Program-made: the position numbers and the translations under genes | The notes under the pieces: model-generated | What the model was told of the DNA's origin: nothing | The model's database searches: none | What the model saw: only the letters and a program-made list of their open reading frames with translations | In this document: in pieces, positions 36,458 to 46,013 of the stretch | Position numbering within the stretch: the stretch's first letter is position 1 | Layout: each line of letters begins with the position of its first letter | Assembly: GCF_913778665.1 (NCBI RefSeq) | Contig: NZ_CAJYVQ010000002.1 | Coordinates: forward strand, 496,001 to 560,000 | DNA length: 64,000 nucleotides | Reading direction: 5' to 3' | From: an uncultured Stenotrophomonas sp. | GTDB taxonomy: Bacteria; Pseudomonadota; Gammaproteobacteria; Xanthomonadales; Xanthomonadaceae

Positions 36458-37816
36458 TCATCGCGGGACCAGGCCGAGGATGTCGTTGTAGAACGCCAAC
36501 CCCATCAGCCCGGCCAGCAACGCCAAGCCGATGTATTGGCCGGCGGCGATGGCACGCTCGCTCAGCGGGCTGCCCTTGACCAACTCGATAAGGTAATACA
36601 GCAGGTGGCCGCCGTCCAAGATCGGGATCGGCAACAGGTTGATGATGCACAGGCTGAGGGACAGCAGGGCAAGGAACTGCAGGAACCAGTCGAGGCCGCG
36701 CTTGGCCGATACATTGGCCACGCGGGCGATGGTGACCGGCCCGGAAACGTTCTGCAGCGAGGCTTTGCCGGTGACGATGCGGCCCATCATGCCCAGCGAA
36801 TCGGCGGCCAGGCGACCGGTTTCGCGCACCGCCACGGTGACCGCGTCCAGCGGCCCGTAGCGCAGCAGGGTGTCGTAGGCGGGGCTGTAGGAGGTGGGGA
36901 AGCCGACGCCGATCTGCCAGACCGGGTTGCCCTTGCCATCCTTGCCCTGTCGAGGCGTGACTTCCAGTGCCAGCCGTTCACCGCCGCGCAGGACCTCGAT
37001 CATGCCGGGGCCGCCGGCGCGGCCGAGCGTCTGGATCTCGCCGATCACCTGGTCGACGCTGTCGATGCGCTGGCCGTCGATCGCCACGATCAGGTCGCCC
37101 GGCTGCAGCAGCCCGCTCACCACCGAATCGGCGGTGAGCGAGTCGACCTGCGCCGGTTGCAGCCACGACTGCCAGTACAGCCCGGCCAGGATCGGCACCC
37201 GGCGTTCATCGAAGCCAGCCGGCAGCTGCGACAGCGGCAGGGTGCGCACGCGCACCTGGTCGGCCGGGTCGAGCACTTCCAGCTTCACGTCACGGCGGTC
37301 CATCGCGGCAGCGGTCAGCGCCATGCTGGCCTCGCCGAGGGTGGCCACTTGGCGGTCATCCACGCGCAGCACGCGGTCGCCGCTGACCAGGCCGGCGCTG
37401 GCGGCGATGCCGTCGACCCGGCCGATGGTCGGCGAGTAGTCCTGCTTGCCGATCACGAACATCGCCCACAGCAGCAGGATGCACAGCAGCAGGTTGGCGA
37501 TCGGCCCGGCAGCGACGATGGCGATGCGCTGCCACACGGTCTTGTGATTGAAGGCCTGGCCGCGTTCGTGCGGATGGACTTCAACCTCGCGTTCATCGAG
37601 GAACTTCACATAGCCGCCCAGCGGAATCGCGGCGATGGCGAACTCGGTCCCATGCTTGTCGCGGCGCGACCACAGCGGGCGGCCGAAGCCGACCGAGAAG
37701 CGCAGGATCTTGACCCCGCACAGGCGCCCGACCCAGTAATGCCCGAATTCGTGGAATGTGACCAGCAGCCCGAGACTGACGATCATCCACCAGACCGATC
37801 CGATGAAGTCAGTCAT
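36458..37816 (-). CDS. rseP: RIP metalloprotease RseP
   Basis: 452-residue inner-membrane site-2 zinc protease that releases sigma-E by cutting anti-sigma factor RseA and clears signal-peptide remnants. Zinc motif HEFGH in LLVTFHEFGHYWVGRLCG near the N-terminus, third ligand in ILDGGHLLYYLIE near the C-terminus. Between them are two PDZ-like domains (GRVDGIAASAGLVSGDRVLRV; ADSVVSGLLQPGDLIVAIDG). Four membrane segments are expected. It lies between dxr and bamA, the usual gammaproteobacterial order linking it to envelope assembly. Confidence 0.96.
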   Translation of the reverse strand: MTDFIGSVWWMIVSLGLLVTFHEFGHYWVGRLCGVKILRFSVGFGRPLWSRRDKHGTEFAIAAIPLGGYVKFLDEREVEVHPHERGQAFNHKTVWQRIAIVAAGPIANLLLCILLLWAMFVIGKQDYSPTIGRVDGIAASAGLVSGDRVLRVDDRQVATLGEASMALTAAAMDRRDVKLEVLDPADQVRVRTLPLSQLPAGFDERRVPILAGLYWQSWLQPAQVDSLTADSVVSGLLQPGDLIVAIDGQRIDSVDQVIGEIQTLGRAGGPGMIEVLRGGERLALEVTPRQGKDGKGNPVWQIGVGFPTSYSPAYDTLLRYGPLDAVTVAVRETGRLAADSLGMMGRIVTGKASLQNVSGPVTIARVANVSAKRGLDWFLQFLALLSLSLCIINLLPIPILDGGHLLYYLIELVKGSPLSERAIAAGQYIGLALLAGLMGLAFYNDILGLVPR

Positions 37817-37872
37817 GCAGGCTCACATTGGCGGGCAAGGGCGGCGGCGTCATGCTGTGCGGAGGCGGTCGT

Positions 37873-39063
37873 TCAGGCGGCGTCGATGGCGTTCAGGGTC
37901 AACTGGCGTGCCCGCTGGTCGGCGGACAACAGGACCTCCAGTGTATCGGCTGCTTGGGTCGGCAGTGTTGAAAGAGCGTTAGCAACCAGCTCCGGGATGG
38001 TCAGGAAACCGATCCGGCCCTGAAGAAACGCTGAAACCGCCTCTTCGTTGGCGGCGTTCAGCACCGCCGGTGCGGTACCGCCGGCCTGCATCGCCTGCCA
38101 GGCCAGCGCCAGGCACAGGAAGGCCTCGGTATCCGGGGCTTCGAAATCCAGCCGGCCCTGGGCCAGCAGGTCCAGCCCGGCCACGCCCGACTCGATCCGC
38201 TGGGGCCAGCCGAGGCCGACGGCCAGGGTGGTGCGCATGTCAGGCAGGCCCATCTGCGCCAGGGTGGAGCCGTCAACGAACTCGACCAGCGAATGCACCA
38301 GACTCTGCGGGTGCACCAGCACCTCGATGCGCTCGCCGGGCACCGCGAACAGGTGGTGTGCCTCGATGACTTCCAGGCCCTTGTTCATCAATGTCGCCGA
38401 ATCGACCGAGATCTTCGGCCCCATCGACCACTTCGGGTGCGCCACCGCCTCTGCCGGGGTGACCTCGGCCAGCTCGGCGCGGCTGCGGCCGCGGAACGGG
38501 CCGCCGGAGGCGGTCAGCAGGATCCGGCGCACGCCGGCGCCGTCGAGGCTGGCGTCACGCGAGCGCAGGCACTGGAAGATCGCGCTGTGCTCGCTGTCGA
38601 TCGGGATGATCTCGGCGCCGGCACGCTGGGCGGTGCGGGTCAGCAGTTCACCGGCCAGGACCAGCGATTCCTTGTTGGCCAGCAGGATCCGCTTGCCAGC
38701 GGCGGCGGCGGCCAGGGTGGAGGACAGCCCGGCGGCTCCGACAATCGCCGCGACGACGGTGTCACACACGTCACTGGCGGCCAGCTGGTCCAGCGCGGCA
38801 TGGCCGGCATGCGCCTGGGTGGCCAGGCCGGCCTCGCGCAGGCCGTCGCGCAGCTCTGCGTACAGCGATTCATCGGCGATCACCGCATGCGCGGGGCGGT
38901 GCACGCGGCACAGTGCCAGCAGCGCCTGCACCTGGCGGCCGGCAGCCAGCACGGTGGCCTGGTAGCGCTGCGGATGGCGGGCGATCACGTCAAGCGTGGA
39001 GGCACCGATCGAGCCGGTGGCACCGAGCACGGCGACCCGGCGCAGGTCTGCGACAGCATTCAT
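37873..39063 (-). CDS. dxr: 1-deoxy-D-xylulose 5-phosphate reductoisomerase
   Basis: 396-residue cytoplasmic NADPH enzyme making MEP, the committed isoprenoid step in the MEP pathway. NADP-binding [14 protein letters not shown] is at the N-terminus. Metal/substrate residues lie in [12 protein letters not shown] and in the loop [30 protein letters not shown]. It supplies precursors used by UppS encoded two genes upstream. Its start lies two bases beyond the cdsA stop, so translation is nearly coupled. Confidence 0.96.
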   Translation of the reverse strand: MNAVADLRRVAVLGATGSIGASTLDVIARHPQRYQATVLAAGRQVQALLALCRVHRPAHAVIADESLYAELRDGLREAGLATQAHAGHAALDQLAASDVCDTVVAAIVGAAGLSSTLAAAAAGKRILLANKESLVLAGELLTRTAQRAGAEIIPIDSEHSAIFQCLRSRDASLDGAGVRRILLTASGGPFRGRSRAELAEVTPAEAVAHPKWSMGPKISVDSATLMNKGLEVIEAHHLFAVPGERIEVLVHPQSLVHSLVEFVDGSTLAQMGLPDMRTTLAVGLGWPQRIESGVAGLDLLAQGRLDFEAPDTEAFLCLALAWQAMQAGGTAPAVLNAANEEAVSAFLQGRIGFLTIPELVANALSTLPTQAADTLEVLLSADQRARQLTLNAIDAA

Positions 39064-39065
39064 GG

Positions 39066-39902
39066 TCAGAACCCGAAGATTTCCTTGCCCAGCGCGAACA
39101 CCGGAACGGCGGCGAGGACGCCGTCGACGCGGTCGAGCACGCCGCCATGGCCCGGGATCAGGTTGCCCGAATCCTTGGCACCGGCGTGGCGCTTGATCAG
39201 GCTTTCGAACAGATCACCCAGCACCGAGGCGAACACCGCGACCACCGACGTGATCAGCAGGCCCGGTACGTGGGCGGCGTCGATGCCCGCCAGCCAGCCC
39301 AGGCCGACGGCCACGGCGACACCGGCCAGCAGGCCACCGAACAGACCTTCCCAGGTCTTGTTGGGGCTGATGCGCGGGGCCAGCTTGTGCCTGCCGAAGC
39401 GGCGGCCGGCGAAATAGGCGCCCGAATCGGCCGCCCACACCAGTGCCAGCGCGGCCAGCAGCCACAGGTGGCCCTGCCTGCCCGGCGGATCGCCGCCGGC
39501 ATGGATCAACACCAGCGCGGCCCAGGCCGGAACGATGGCCAGGGTGCCGGCCAGCATCTTGACGATGCGCGAGGGCGCCGTCGGCTGTGCGCCGAAGTTG
39601 AAGAAGCGCAGCCAGACCAGCGCTGCCAGCCACCAGGCGACACCGGCCAGCGTGGTGATCTGGAACAACACCAGGGTGCTGCCATCGGCCCACACCAGCA
39701 GCACCATCAGCAGCAGGTTCAGCACCAGCAGCACTGTGCGCGCGAGGGTGTCTTCGATGCCGGCCAGCTTCAGCCATTCCCACAGGCCGATCAGCAGCAC
39801 CGCTGCGGCGGCGGCGGCCAGCCATTGCGTGGGCAGCAGCAGGATCGCGGCAATGGCAACCGGCGCCATGATCAGCGCGGCGAGGACTCGGGTCTTGGTC
39901 AT
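39066..39902 (-). CDS. cdsA: Phosphatidate cytidylyltransferase
   Basis: 278-residue inner-membrane enzyme producing CDP-diacylglycerol for phospholipid synthesis. About eight helices and the family signature near the C-terminus ([35 protein letters not shown]) are present; Mg-binding Asp in [31 protein letters not shown]. The start at 39902 overlaps the uppS stop by four bases; the longer frame overlaps uppS and is not used. Confidence 0.95.
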   Translation of the reverse strand: MTKTRVLAALIMAPVAIAAILLLPTQWLAAAAAAVLLIGLWEWLKLAGIEDTLARTVLLVLNLLLMVLLVWADGSTLVLFQITTLAGVAWWLAALVWLRFFNFGAQPTAPSRIVKMLAGTLAIVPAWAALVLIHAGGDPPGRQGHLWLLAALALVWAADSGAYFAGRRFGRHKLAPRISPNKTWEGLFGGLLAGVAVAVGLGWLAGIDAAHVPGLLITSVVAVFASVLGDLFESLIKRHAGAKDSGNLIPGHGGVLDRVDGVLAAVPVFALGKEIFGF

Positions 39903-40666
39903 TGGCTGGAGGTCTCGGTGGCCAGGGCGGCGATCTGGGCGCTGGTCAGGCCGAAGCGACGCTCGCGGCTGCCGTAGGCGTCCAGCGCCTGCTGCAGCAG
40001 ATCGGCATCGAAGTCCGGCCACAGGGCCTCGGTGAACCACAGCTCGGTATAGGCCAGCTGCCACAGCAGGAAGTTGCTGATGCGGGTATCGCCACCGGTG
40101 CGGATGAACAGATCCGGCGGCGGCAGGTCGGCCAGGGCGACCTGGCGGCCCAGCAGCGATTCGTCGATCTGTTCGGGCAGCAGGCGGCCGGCGGCGACTT
40201 CGGCAGCCAGCGCGCGCGCGGCACGGGCGATGTCCTGGCGGCCGCCGTAACTGGCAGCAATCGACAGGGTCAGCGTGGTGTTGTCGGCGGTACGTTGTTC
40301 GGCCAGCTGCATGCGGCTGACCAGGCCGGCGCCGAAGCGCTCGCGTTCGCCGATGAAGCGCACGCGCACGCCGCGACGGTGCAGCTCGTCCACTTCGCGG
40401 TCGAGCGCGCCGAGGAACAGCTTCATCAGGGCATCGACTTCTTCCTGCGGGCGGCCCCAGTTCTCGCTGGAGAACGCGAACAGGGTCAGCGCCGGAATGC
40501 CCAGTTCAAGGCAGCGCTCGATGGTGCGGTTGACCGCGCGCGCGCCGGCACGATGGCCGATCACGCGCGGGCGACGACGCTGCTGTGCCCAGCGCCCGTT
40601 GCCATCCATGATGATGGCAACGTGGCGGGGCAGGGCGGCCGGCAACGGAGGCGGGACTGAAGGCAT
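39899..40666 (-). CDS. uppS: Polyprenyl diphosphate synthase (undecaprenyl type)
   Basis: 255-residue cytoplasmic cis-prenyltransferase making C55 undecaprenyl diphosphate, the lipid carrier for peptidoglycan and O-antigen. Catalytic Asp in HVAIIMDGNGRWAQQR, then FAFSSENWGRPQEEV and the C-terminal signature DLFIRTGGDTRISNFLLWQLAYTELWFT. It lies five bases after frr and overlaps cdsA, the standard order. Confidence 0.96.
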   Translation of the reverse strand: MPSVPPPLPAALPRHVAIIMDGNGRWAQQRRRPRVIGHRAGARAVNRTIERCLELGIPALTLFAFSSENWGRPQEEVDALMKLFLGALDREVDELHRRGVRVRFIGERERFGAGLVSRMQLAEQRTADNTTLTLSIAASYGGRQDIARAARALAAEVAAGRLLPEQIDESLLGRQVALADLPPPDLFIRTGGDTRISNFLLWQLAYTELWFTEALWPDFDADLLQQALDAYGSRERRFGLTSAQIAALATETSSQ

Positions 40667-40671
40667 CGACT

Positions 40672-41226
40672 TCAGACCGACAGCAGTTCTTTTTCCTTGT
40701 CGGCAACGACCTTGTCGACGTCCTTGATGTTGGCGTCGGTCAGCTTCTGGATGTCGTCTTCGCCGCGCTTCTTCTCGTCTTCGCTGATCGCCTTGTCCTT
40801 GACCAGCTTGGCGATTTCCTTGTTCGCGTCCTGACGGATGTTGCGGATCGCGATCTTGGCGCCTTCGCCTTCCTTCTGCACCTGCTTGACCAGCTCCTTG
40901 CGGCGCTCTTCGGTCGGCGGCGGCATGTTGATGCGGATCGAGGTGCCCAGGGTGTTCGGAGTGAACTCAGCGTTGTAGAGCCCCTTTTCGATCTCCTTGA
41001 TCATGCCCTTGTCGAAGGGCGTGACCAGCAGCGAGTGCGCGTCGGCGTTGGAGACCGAGGCCACCTGGTTCAGCGGGGTGCTGGCGTTGCCGTAGGCATT
41101 GACCATCACGCGGTCCAGCAGGGCTGGCGTGGCTCGCCCGGTCCGGATGGAGGTGAGGGTGTGCTTCAGAGCGTCGATGCTCTTGGCCATGCGCGTCTGC
41201 GCGTTGTTCTTGATGTCGTTGAGCAT
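40672..41226 (-). CDS. frr: Ribosome recycling factor
   Basis: 184-residue cytoplasmic factor that, with EF-G, splits the post-termination ribosome. Length and sequence are typical: the three-helix bundle starts MLNDIKNNAQTRMAKSIDALKHTL, the hairpin domain includes IRTGRATPALLDRVMVNAYG, and the C-terminus has KIAIRNIRQDANKEIAKLVKDK. Located between pyrH and uppS in the conserved operon. Confidence 0.97.
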   Translation of the reverse strand: MLNDIKNNAQTRMAKSIDALKHTLTSIRTGRATPALLDRVMVNAYGNASTPLNQVASVSNADAHSLLVTPFDKGMIKEIEKGLYNAEFTPNTLGTSIRINMPPPTEERRKELVKQVQKEGEGAKIAIRNIRQDANKEIAKLVKDKAISEDEKKRGEDDIQKLTDANIKDVDKVVADKEKELLSV

Positions 41227-41322
41227 CGCCCGGTCCTGGATGTATCTGGAATCGGGCGATTATAGGCGAATATGGGACGCTGCCGGGCCTGAATCGGCCC
41301 TGGCGTCGCCTTGCGCTCAGGC

Positions 41323-42051
41323 TCAGGCCGGATCGCGGCCCTGCACCAGGGTGCCGATGTTGGCGCCATTGAGGATCTTCAGCAGCTCGCCCGGCTGGCC
41401 CATGTCGAACACGCGCATCGGCAGGTCGCTGTCGCGGGCAAGCGCGAAGGCGGCGGTGTCCATCACTTCCAGGCCGCGACGGATCACTTCGTCGTAGCTC
41501 AGGCTGTCGAAGCGGACCGCGTCGCTGTGCTTGTTCGGATCCTTGTCGTACACGCCGTCGACCTTGGTTGCCTTCAGCAGCAGGTCGGCACCGATCTCGA
41601 TCGCGCGCAGCGCAGCGCCGGAATCGGTGGTGAAGAACGGGCTACCGACGCCGGCAGCGAAGATCACCAGGCGGCCCTTTTCCAGGTGGCGGATGGCGCG
41701 GCGGCGGATATAGTCCTCGCACACGTCGTTGATCTTGATCGCGCTCATCACGCGGGCCTTGGCCCCCAGCTTTTCGAGGGCATCCTGCATGGCCAGAGCG
41801 TTGATGACCGTGGCCAGCATGCCCATCTGGTCGCCGGTGACGCGGTCCATGCCGCCTGCGGCCAGGCCGGCGCCGCGGAAGATGTTGCCGCCGCCGATCA
41901 CCAGGGCCACTTCGGCACCGGCCTGCTGGGCCTCGATGACTTCACGGGCCAGGCGGTTGATGATCTTCGGGTCGATGCCGTAGTCCTCATCTCCCATCAG
42001 CGCCTCCCCGGACAGTTTCAGAAGGATGCGGCGATAGGCGAGCTTGGACAT
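41323..42051 (-). CDS. pyrH: UMP kinase
   Basis: 242-residue cytoplasmic amino-acid-kinase-fold enzyme making UDP from UMP; bacterial hexamers are GTP-activated and UTP-inhibited. Motifs [15 protein letters not shown] at the N-terminus, [14 protein letters not shown], and [22 protein letters not shown] with YDKDPNK are present. In most gammaproteobacteria it follows tsf directly; here an HDOD-GGDEF gene lies between. 120 bases upstream provide room for its own promoter. Confidence 0.97.
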   Translation of the reverse strand: MSKLAYRRILLKLSGEALMGDEDYGIDPKIINRLAREVIEAQQAGAEVALVIGGGNIFRGAGLAAGGMDRVTGDQMGMLATVINALAMQDALEKLGAKARVMSAIKINDVCEDYIRRRAIRHLEKGRLVIFAAGVGSPFFTTDSGAALRAIEIGADLLLKATKVDGVYDKDPNKHSDAVRFDSLSYDEVIRRGLEVMDTAAFALARDSDLPMRVFDMGQPGELLKILNGANIGTLVQGRDPA

Positions 42052-42172
42052 AGGGACCTCGGGTGCGTGGAAATCGCGGGCGATTCTACGCGCATGCGGC
42101 GTTGGGCCAAAGTGTTTTGTGCACTGCGGCGCAGAATCCAGCCATTCGCCCCGGTCATGCGGGGCCTCCCGT

Positions 42173-43711
42173 TCAGCCCAGCTCGGCGCTGGCCGTTGCC
42201 GACAGCTCGTCGTGGCCGAGGGCGCCCGGGGAGCGGGCGATCACCCGGTTGCGGCCCAGGTTCTTGGAGCGGTACAGCACGTCATCGGCCGCACGCAGCA
42301 GGTCCTGCACGTCGGCGAAGCGCTCATAACCGCCCTGGGTGGCGACACCGGCGGAGAAGGTGACGAACAGCGGTCCGCCCTCCAGTTCGGCCATCGGCGT
42401 GGCGACGATGTTGGCCAGTACCCGGCGGATGACGTCCAGGGCTACCGTCTCGCTGGTGTTGGGCAGCAGCGCGACGAACTCCTCGCCGCCGAAACGGGCC
42501 ACGGTGTCGCTGTTGCGCAGCTGGCCCTGCAGCTTGCCGGCGAAGGCGCGCAGCACCTCGTCGCCGGTCAGGTGGCCATGCGCGTCATTGATCTTCTTGA
42601 AGTCGTCCAGGTCGATGAAGGCCACCGACAGCGGCCAGCCCTGGCGGCCGGCGCGCAGGAATTCCTGCTCCAGCACGGCTTCCAGCTGGCGGCGGTTGAG
42701 CACGCCGGTCAGTGCATCGCGATGGGCCTGGTCGGCCAACCGCTTGGCACGCGCCTCGAATTCGTCAGCACGACGGCGTGCCTGTTCAGCATCCTGCAGT
42801 TCGCGCAGGTTGCGCAGGGTGGCCAGCTCCTGCGCATGGTCGATCAGCTCGCGCACGCGCAACGGCGAATTCAGGCCGGCCTCGAACAGGCTGGCGATGT
42901 CCGGCAGGGCGTCGCTGATGCGGGCCAGCACCTGGTCGAAGCGTGCGCTGTCCAGTTCCAGGCCGTCATGGACCTGCTGCAGGGCACGCTCGCGCGCGGC
43001 GTCGGCATCCTCGTCCAGCCAGATGTCGGCCACGGCCCCGGACAGCTGCACGCAGGCCTGGAATGGCGAGTCGGCGGCGTCATCGTCCTCGCTGTGGCGG
43101 ATGCTCTCCACCAGGTAGCGCGGCAGGCCCCACTGCTCGGCCACCCAGGCGCCGACGTCGGCGTGGCTGCAGCCCAGTTCGTCGCGCTCGCGCGCGACCA
43201 GGTCGGGGTTGTCGCGCGCTTCGCGCAGCAGTGGCAGGTAGCGTTCGGCCTCGGCCTGGGCCAGGCACAGTACGCCCAGATCCTGCAGCAGGCCGGCCAG
43301 CATCAGCTCCTCCAGGCGGCGCAGGCCGCGGGCCTGGCCGAGCTGGCTGGCGGCAAGGGCGCTGAGGATGCTGCGCTTCCAGGCACGCTGGCGCAGGTCG
43401 TGGTCGGCACCGCTGCCACCGGTCAGGCCCTGGGTAACGGTAAAGCCAAGCGCGAGGCTGATGGTGGCATTCAGACCGAGCATGGTCAGCGCCTGGCCGA
43501 GGTTCTCGATCCGGCGCCGGCTGGCGTACAGCGGCGAATTGGCGATACGCAGCATGCGAGCGCTCAGTGCCATGTCGATGGCGATGATGTCGGCGGCGGT
43601 GGCGATGTCCGCTTCCGGGTCCTGGGCCAGTTCGATGATGCGCAGGGCAATACCGGGTGGCGAGGGCAGGTTGCGGCAGAGCGCCAGGGCAGCTGTCAGC
43701 TCGGGAGGCAT
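42173..43711 (-). CDS. HDOD-GGDEF protein, putative diguanylate cyclase
   Basis: 512-residue soluble signalling protein. An HDOD domain (about residues 10-210; [29 protein letters not shown]) precedes a helical linker rich in Ala/Glu and a GGDEF domain (about 345-500). The active site is GGEEF at 408-412. The inhibitory-site RxxD is present (RNSD nine residues upstream), unlike the cyclase gene at 907, so feedback-controlled c-di-GMP synthesis is likely. It lies between the tsf terminator and pyrH, inside an otherwise conserved operon, and may be transcribed with pyrH-frr. Confidence 0.88.
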   Translation of the reverse strand: MPPELTAALALCRNLPSPPGIALRIIELAQDPEADIATAADIIAIDMALSARMLRIANSPLYASRRRIENLGQALTMLGLNATISLALGFTVTQGLTGGSGADHDLRQRAWKRSILSALAASQLGQARGLRRLEELMLAGLLQDLGVLCLAQAEAERYLPLLREARDNPDLVARERDELGCSHADVGAWVAEQWGLPRYLVESIRHSEDDDAADSPFQACVQLSGAVADIWLDEDADAARERALQQVHDGLELDSARFDQVLARISDALPDIASLFEAGLNSPLRVRELIDHAQELATLRNLRELQDAEQARRRADEFEARAKRLADQAHRDALTGVLNRRQLEAVLEQEFLRAGRQGWPLSVAFIDLDDFKKINDAHGHLTGDEVLRAFAGKLQGQLRNSDTVARFGGEEFVALLPNTSETVALDVIRRVLANIVATPMAELEGGPLFVTFSAGVATQGGYERFADVQDLLRAADDVLYRSKNLGRNRVIARSPGALGHDELSATASAELG

Positions 43712-43893
43712 GTCGGGTCGTTCAATTCCATTGGGACAAGAATACCTAGGAATGCATCACAGTCCGCGATTTTCGTTCCTGCTAAGTGACTGTTGATTCC
43801 TTGTGCCGAGTATCGGCTTGATTCGCGCGCAACGCAAAGCCCTCCGGCGCTGGTGTGCGCACCAACGGTGCGGACCCACTGGCCCGCCGGCAC

Positions 43894-43923
43894 AAAAAAA
43901 AGAGCCGCGGTTTCCCGCGGCTC
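43894..43923 (-). terminator. Intrinsic terminator of rpsB-tsf
   Basis: On the minus strand a GC-rich 9-bp stem GAGCCGCGG/CCGCGGCTC with a four-base loop is followed by eight T residues (the A-run at 43894-43901). It lies 33 bases after the tsf stop. It separates rpsB-tsf from the HDOD-GGDEF/pyrH part of the cluster. Confidence 0.92.
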
Positions 43924-43955
43924 CTTCTGGTCGCTTCACAGCCGGAAGGCTGGAA

Positions 43956-44831
43956 TCAGACCTGCATCGCCTTGGCAACTTCGGCGGCGTAGTCTTCCAC
44001 CACCTTCTCGATGCCTTCGCCGACGATCAGCAGCTTGAAGCCGGCCACGTCGGCGCCAGCGGCCTTGACCACCTGCTCGACGGTGGTGTCGCCCAGCACG
44101 TAGGTCTGGCCGTACAGGGTCACGTCGCTGACGATCTTGTTGATCTTGCCGCTGATGATCTTTTCCAGGATCTCGGCCGGCTTGGCGCGGTCCTTCTCGG
44201 ACATCTTGGCCAGCTCGATTTCCTTTTCCTTCTCGACGAAGTCGGCCGGAACGTCCGCAGCCTTGTTGTGCGGCGGCTTCAGCGCGGCCACGTGCATGGC
44301 CAGGCCACGGGCCAGCTCGACGTCGCCGCCGACCAGATCGACCAGCACGCCGACCTTGCCGTTGGTGTGGACGTAGGCGCCGATGGTGTTGTTGCCATCG
44401 ATCTTCACCATGCGGCGGATCTGGATGTTCTCACCCAGGGTCTGCACGGCCGTGGCGCGGGCTTCTTCAACGGTGCGGCCGTCGGCCAGCTTGGCAGCCT
44501 TCACGGCGTCCACGTCGTCGGCGCCCGATGCCAGGGCAGCGGCGGCGACGGCGTTGACGAAGGACTTGAAGTTGTCATCGTTGGCGACGAAGTCGGTTTC
44601 CGAGTTGACTTCGACCAGCACGGCCTTGCCGCCGTCCTGGGCCAGGCCCAGACGGCCTTCGGCGGCCACGCGGTCAGCCTTCTTGTCGGCCTTGGCAGCG
44701 CCGGACTTGCGCATGGCTTCAGCAGCAGCGTCGATGTCGCCGTTGGCTTCGGTGAGCGCCTTCTTGCATTCCATCATGCCGGCGCCAGTGCGCTCGCGCA
44801 GTTCCTTGACCAGGGAAGCAGTGATTTCCAC
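43956..44831 (-). CDS. tsf: Elongation factor Ts
   Basis: 291-residue cytoplasmic nucleotide exchange factor for EF-Tu. N-terminal UBA-like module [24 protein letters not shown], core [22 protein letters not shown] and the C-terminal coiled-coil/core part are all present with normal length. It lies 127 bases after rpsB on the same strand; the pair ends at a strong terminator. Confidence 0.97.
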   Translation of the reverse strand: MEITASLVKELRERTGAGMMECKKALTEANGDIDAAAEAMRKSGAAKADKKADRVAAEGRLGLAQDGGKAVLVEVNSETDFVANDDNFKSFVNAVAAAALASGADDVDAVKAAKLADGRTVEEARATAVQTLGENIQIRRMVKIDGNNTIGAYVHTNGKVGVLVDLVGGDVELARGLAMHVAALKPPHNKAADVPADFVEKEKEIELAKMSEKDRAKPAEILEKIISGKINKIVSDVTLYGQTYVLGDTTVEQVVKAAGADVAGFKLLIVGEGIEKVVEDYAAEVAKAMQV

Positions 44832-44858
44832 GGGATTACCTCACGAAAGAAAGGGGTT

Positions 44859-44900
44859 GGGCCGGCATGGTGGCCGGCCCGTGTGACACGGTCCTGTCAC
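44859..44900 (-). promoter_or_regulatory. Tandem hairpins in the rpsB-tsf intercistronic region
   Basis: Two stable dyads sit between rpsB and tsf: GTGACA/TGTCAC (44883-44900) and GGGCCGGC/GCCGGCCC (44859-44880). The rpsB-tsf gap of E. coli also holds structure that lowers tsf relative to rpsB. No T-run follows here, so processing, pausing or mRNA stability is more likely than full termination. Confidence 0.4.
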
Positions 44901-44958
44901 GCGCCAAGGGCTGCGCGCAGGGAGGGTGGACGCCAGGCGTCCGCCCCGGGGCCTGGGA

Positions 44959-45765
44959 TCAGGCCTGGGCGTCGTCGCCCTTCTTGGCAGCCTTCTTGGC
45001 CGGAGCGCGGCGGGCCGGCTTCTCTTCGCCTTCGGCAGCGGCTTCAGCGAACTCTTCCTCGCGCACCGAAGCGGCGTGCGGAGCAGCAGCCTTGCCTTCC
45101 AGCACGGCGTCAGCGGCTGCGCGCGAGTACAGCTGCACGGCACGGATGGCGTCGTCGTTGCCCGGGATGGCGTAGTCGACCAGTTCCGGGTTGTAGTTGG
45201 TGTCGACCACGGCGATGACCGGGATGCCCAGCTTCTTGGCTTCCTTGATCGCGATGTCTTCGTGGCCGATGTCGATCACGAAGATGGCGTCCGGCAGGCG
45301 GTTCATGTCCTTGATGCCGCCCAGCGAGGCTTCCAGCTTGTCGCGCTCGCGACGCAGGCCCAGCACTTCGTGCTTGACCAGCTTCTCGAAGGTACCGTCG
45401 GTTTCACCGGCTTCCAGTTCCTTCAGGCGGGCAACCGACTGCTTGACGGTACGGAAGTTGGTCAGGGTGCCGCCCAGCCAACGCTGGTTCATGAACGGCA
45501 TGCCGCAACGCTCGGCTTCTTCCTTGATGGTTTCGCGGGCGCTGCGCTTGGTGCCCAGGAACAGGACGGTGCCGCGCTTCTGGGCCACCGACGAGATGAA
45601 GTTCATCGCGTCGTTGAACAGCGGGACGGTCTTTTCCAGGTTGATGATGTGGATCTTGCCGCGGGCGCCGAAGATGTACGGAGCCATCTTCGGGTTCCAG
45701 TAGCGGGTCTGGTGGCCGAAGTGGACGCCGGCTTCCAGCATCTGACGCATGGTGACCTGGGGCAT
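44959..45765 (-). CDS. rpsB: 30S ribosomal protein S2
   Basis: 268-residue small-subunit protein. Core blocks [27 protein letters not shown] and [28 protein letters not shown], then [14 protein letters not shown], are canonical. It is longer than E. coli S2 (241 residues) because of an Ala/Lys/Glu-rich tail ending [17 protein letters not shown]. First gene of rpsB-tsf. The predicted promoter lies about 220 bases upstream, leaving a long leader suitable for autoregulation by S2. Confidence 0.97.
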   Translation of the reverse strand: MPQVTMRQMLEAGVHFGHQTRYWNPKMAPYIFGARGKIHIINLEKTVPLFNDAMNFISSVAQKRGTVLFLGTKRSARETIKEEAERCGMPFMNQRWLGGTLTNFRTVKQSVARLKELEAGETDGTFEKLVKHEVLGLRRERDKLEASLGGIKDMNRLPDAIFVIDIGHEDIAIKEAKKLGIPVIAVVDTNYNPELVDYAIPGNDDAIRAVQLYSRAAADAVLEGKAAAPHAASVREEEFAEAAAEGEEKPARRAPAKKAAKKGDDAQA

Positions 45766-45977
45766 TGCAATACTCCTGATATGGAACCAGCGATTCCGCC
45801 CGCGGGATTAGGTATGCGGGCGCATGGAAGCGCAATCGGTTCCGGGGTTGGGCTTCCCTGTTGCCTCCGTGGCCGAACTCCTTGCGGAGCACCCCGGCAC
45901 GGATGGGGGCAGCAGGTGTGGATTCACCGGTGACGTCCGGTGTGGACGGGTTCCCGCGCACGAAGGCGGCAGGAATC
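45766..45977 (-). promoter_or_regulatory. Long 5' leader of rpsB
   Basis: About 210 untranslated bases separate the predicted transcription start from rpsB. In gammaproteobacteria the S2 leader folds into a conserved structure that S2 binds to repress rpsB-tsf. I did not verify that fold here; the assignment rests on position and length only. Confidence 0.4.
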
Positions 45978-45983
45978 CGGTCG

Positions 45984-46013
45984 ATTATAGCCCGCTCGGC
46001 GCGCTCGCTGCAA
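45984..46013 (-). promoter_or_regulatory. Sigma-70 promoter for rpsB-tsf
   Basis: On the minus strand: -35 TTGCAG (46013-46008), 18-base spacer, perfect -10 TATAAT (45989-45984). The TAA stop codon of the upstream chaperone gene is inside the -10 box, and the -35 box is inside its coding sequence. Confidence 0.75.

Noticed and set aside
34686-36491. 601-codon ORF antisense to bamA
   Set aside because: Shadow of bamA with no start context or domain.
44859-44900. Intrinsic terminator between rpsB and tsf
   Set aside because: Stable hairpins are present but no T-run follows, so only a possible regulatory structure is listed.
43803-45218. 471-codon plus-strand ORF opposite tsf
   Set aside because: It would cross the strong tsf terminator and both essential genes; composition is a shadow of tsf/rpsB.
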